Assembly (NCBI GenBank): GCA_947167745.1
Contig: CAMVJE010000038.1
Coordinates: forward strand, 1 to 14,007
Source of the DNA: an uncultured Treponema sp.
GTDB lineage: Bacteria > Spirochaetota > Spirochaetia > Treponematales > Treponemataceae
Direction: 5' to 3'
Length of the DNA stretch: 14,007 nucleotides
Each line of letters starts with the position of its first letter. Position 1 is the stretch's first letter. Under the pieces are notes generated by a model. The model was given only the letters and a program-made list of their open reading frames with translations, ran no database searches and was not told where the DNA came from. Position numbers and translations under genes: made by a program. Positions 13,172 through 14,007 of this stretch are shown in pieces.

Positions 13172-14005
13172 TTACACAAAAAGGATTTCGTTTTCGAGCT
13201 CTATGCCTTTTTTTTCACGGACTATTTTTTTTACCTCGTCGGATAGTTTTTTTATGTCTGCGGCCGTGGCCTTTTGCTCAGGATTGATGATGAAATTTCC
13301 GTGCCAGGGAGCAATTTGCGCACCGCCCACAGAAAATCCCTTGAGTCCGCACTCATCGATTATTTTTCCCGCGATGATTCCGTGTGTTGCGTCGTTTTTG
13401 AAGGCAGAGCCTGCGCTAGGGGCGCGGAAATGTCCTTTTTCTTTTCGGTCATTCATGCATTTTTCAGATTTTTCGGAATCAAAGCCGGTCGTCACAGAGA
13501 ATTTTGCAGAAAGAATTATTTTAGCAGTTAGCAATGAGCAATGAGCAGCTGGTAATGGAAGGGGAAAAGTCTTCCCCTCGGCTCCAATGGCTTCGCCATT
13601 TCCGCCTGCCCCTTCACCTAAGGGGGCAAGCCCCTTAAAATCCCCGTTTTTCATCTGCGTTAATCCGTGTTCATCCGCGTCAAATTCTTTTATTTCATTC
13701 TGAAAGGGCGATTTTTTATACCCCCAGTCAGCTTCATTTTTCTGATATTCATGAATCTTGCCGTCATTCAGATCAAAGTAGCGGACAGAAATCAAATTGT
13801 CACAGGCGGAAAGGCCGAAACAGGTGGCGTTCATAAAAAGCGCGCCGCCCACCGTTCCGCTGAGGCCGGTAAAAGCCTCGAATCCGCCAAGATTTTCTTT
13901 TTTGCAGAAAGAAATCACGCTTCCCCAGCTAGAGCCAGAATCAATTTGTACCTCACAGATAGGGAGCGTCAAAAAATCGCAACGCGATTTTAGCGAGTCT
14001 CCCGA
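13172..14005 (-). CDS. murB: UDP-N-acetylenolpyruvoylglucosamine reductase, N-terminus outside window
   Basis: MurB reduces UDP-GlcNAc-enolpyruvate to UDP-MurNAc with NADPH and FAD, the second step of peptidoglycan precursor synthesis, in the cytoplasm. The 277 visible residues enter from the right edge; the first FAD-binding region (GGGSN motif) is outside. Visible motifs are IDSGSSWG, GLSGTVGGALFMNA (usual GxPGxVGGA with Pro replaced by Ser), YKKSPFQ, PSAGSAFKN (catalytic Ser) and GIELENEI (C-terminal acid region). Between YKKSPFQ and IILSAKFSV, normally joined by a loop of a few residues, lie about 53 extra residues. They are encoded by repeat DNA (about 13523-13681) and rich in Gly, Ala, Glu and Pro. 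The frame stays open, so the protein may be functional with a surface loop. A palindrome at 13962-14003 is also read through. Confidence 0.92.
   Translation of the reverse strand, partial: SGDSLKSRCDFLTLPICEVQIDSGSSWGSVISFCKKENLGGFEAFTGLSGTVGGALFMNATCFGLSACDNLISVRYFDLNDGKIHEYQKNEADWGYKKSPFQNEIKEFDADEHGLTQMKNGDFKGLAPLGEGAGGNGEAIGAEGKTFPLPLPAAHCSLLTAKIILSAKFSVTTGFDSEKSEKCMNDRKEKGHFRAPSAGSAFKNDATHGIIAGKIIDECGLKGFSVGGAQIAPWHGNFIINPEQKATAADIKKLSDEVKKIVREKKGIELENEILFV
13521..13681. repeat. Composite repeat block inserted in frame in murB
   Basis: The block has three parts. At 13521-13548 are four copies of a heptamer near TKAGCAR (TTAGCAG, TTAGCAA, TGAGCAA, TGAGCAG). At 13561-13637 are clustered hairpins: GGGGAA/TTCCCC (13561-13577), AATGGC/GCCATT (13586-13600), and CCCCTT/AAGGGG/CCCCTT (13609-13636), where the middle arm can pair either way. 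At 13651-13680 are three decamers near TMATCYGYGT (TCATCTGCGT, TAATCCGTGT, TCATCCGCGT). Such phrases are typical of intergenic repeats; here they have no in-frame stop on the minus strand and add about 53 codons to murB. Confidence 0.75.
13962..14003. repeat. Imperfect palindrome within murB coding sequence
   Basis: AAAATCGC (13973-13980) and GCGATTTT (13984-13991) form a perfect 8-bp stem with loop AAC. It is enclosed by GGGAG (13962-13966) and CTCCC (13999-14003). In murB it encodes the segment around SLKSRCDFLTLP, where I would expect a variable strand or loop before the IDSGSSWG motif. It may be a small palindromic element or a chance structure. Confidence 0.5.
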
Positions 14006-14007
14006 AG

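Noticed and set aside
13116..13544. Plus-strand ORF of 142 codons antisense to murB
   Set aside because: The murB motifs lie on the other strand; this frame is an antisense shadow with a Phe/Ser-rich product.
13521..13681. CRISPR-like repeats
   Set aside because: The units are 7 and 10 bases, adjacent without spacers, and there are no cas genes in the window.
13172..14005. murB as a pseudogene broken by the insertion
   Set aside because: The frame stays open across the whole visible gene and the conserved motifs on both sides are intact, so an in-frame enlarged loop is the simpler reading.

Overview
The window looks like an ordinary chromosomal stretch of a Treponema-like spirochaete. The evidence is moderate-to-low G+C, many exported proteins with loose spirochaetal lipoboxes, a long GlyA of the treponemal/chlamydial type, and a tandem cyclic-nucleotide-binding regulator next to murB (a pairing I recall from treponemal genomes but could not check). 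I see no phage, transposase, CRISPR array, toxin-antitoxin pair or recognisable defence system. The unusual material is repeat DNA (one repeat block is read through in frame inside murB) and promoters placed exactly for leaderless translation.

Layout. 1-943 (-) is the N-terminal part of a membrane-anchored SpoIIE/PP2C-type phosphatase that runs off the left edge. 1039-1401 (-) is a small RRM RNA-binding protein, divergent from hsp33 (1554-2528, +), with two mirror-image promoters between them. 2529-2842 has no gene: it holds a palindromic repeat element of about 150 bp and a bidirectional terminator. glyA (2843-4342, -) follows. A small TPR lipoprotein (4488-4880, +) meets an exported vWA-domain protein (4889-6190, -) tail to tail with 8 bp between them. 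An unrecognised 364-aa protein (6259-7353, +), rpsU (7453-7665, +, with a strong Shine-Dalgarno and its own terminator) and a NAGPA-type phosphodiester glycosidase lipoprotein (7720-8622, +) come next. A PilZ (c-di-GMP receptor) protein and a TPR protein (8694-10856, +) are probably one operon. The right third is on the minus strand: a promoter near 13094-13122 drives a tandem-cNMP Crp-like regulator, a small exported protein (TAATG overlap) and a DUF192 lipoprotein, whose 3' end overlaps the TPR gene. murB (13172-14005, -) enters from the right edge.

Functional picture. The set is mostly housekeeping (one-carbon metabolism, translation, peptidoglycan precursor synthesis, redox chaperone) mixed with envelope lipoproteins and signalling proteins: a phosphatase, a c-di-GMP receptor and a cyclic-nucleotide-type regulator. 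No single pathway links them. The points most worth checking are (i) the repeat mosaic of about 159 bp read in frame in murB, with a second palindrome in the same gene, (ii) three genes (hsp33, the 4488 lipoprotein, the PilZ gene) with exactly six bases between a -10 hexamer and the ATG and little or no Shine-Dalgarno, and (iii) the palindromic intergenic element at 2546-2696.
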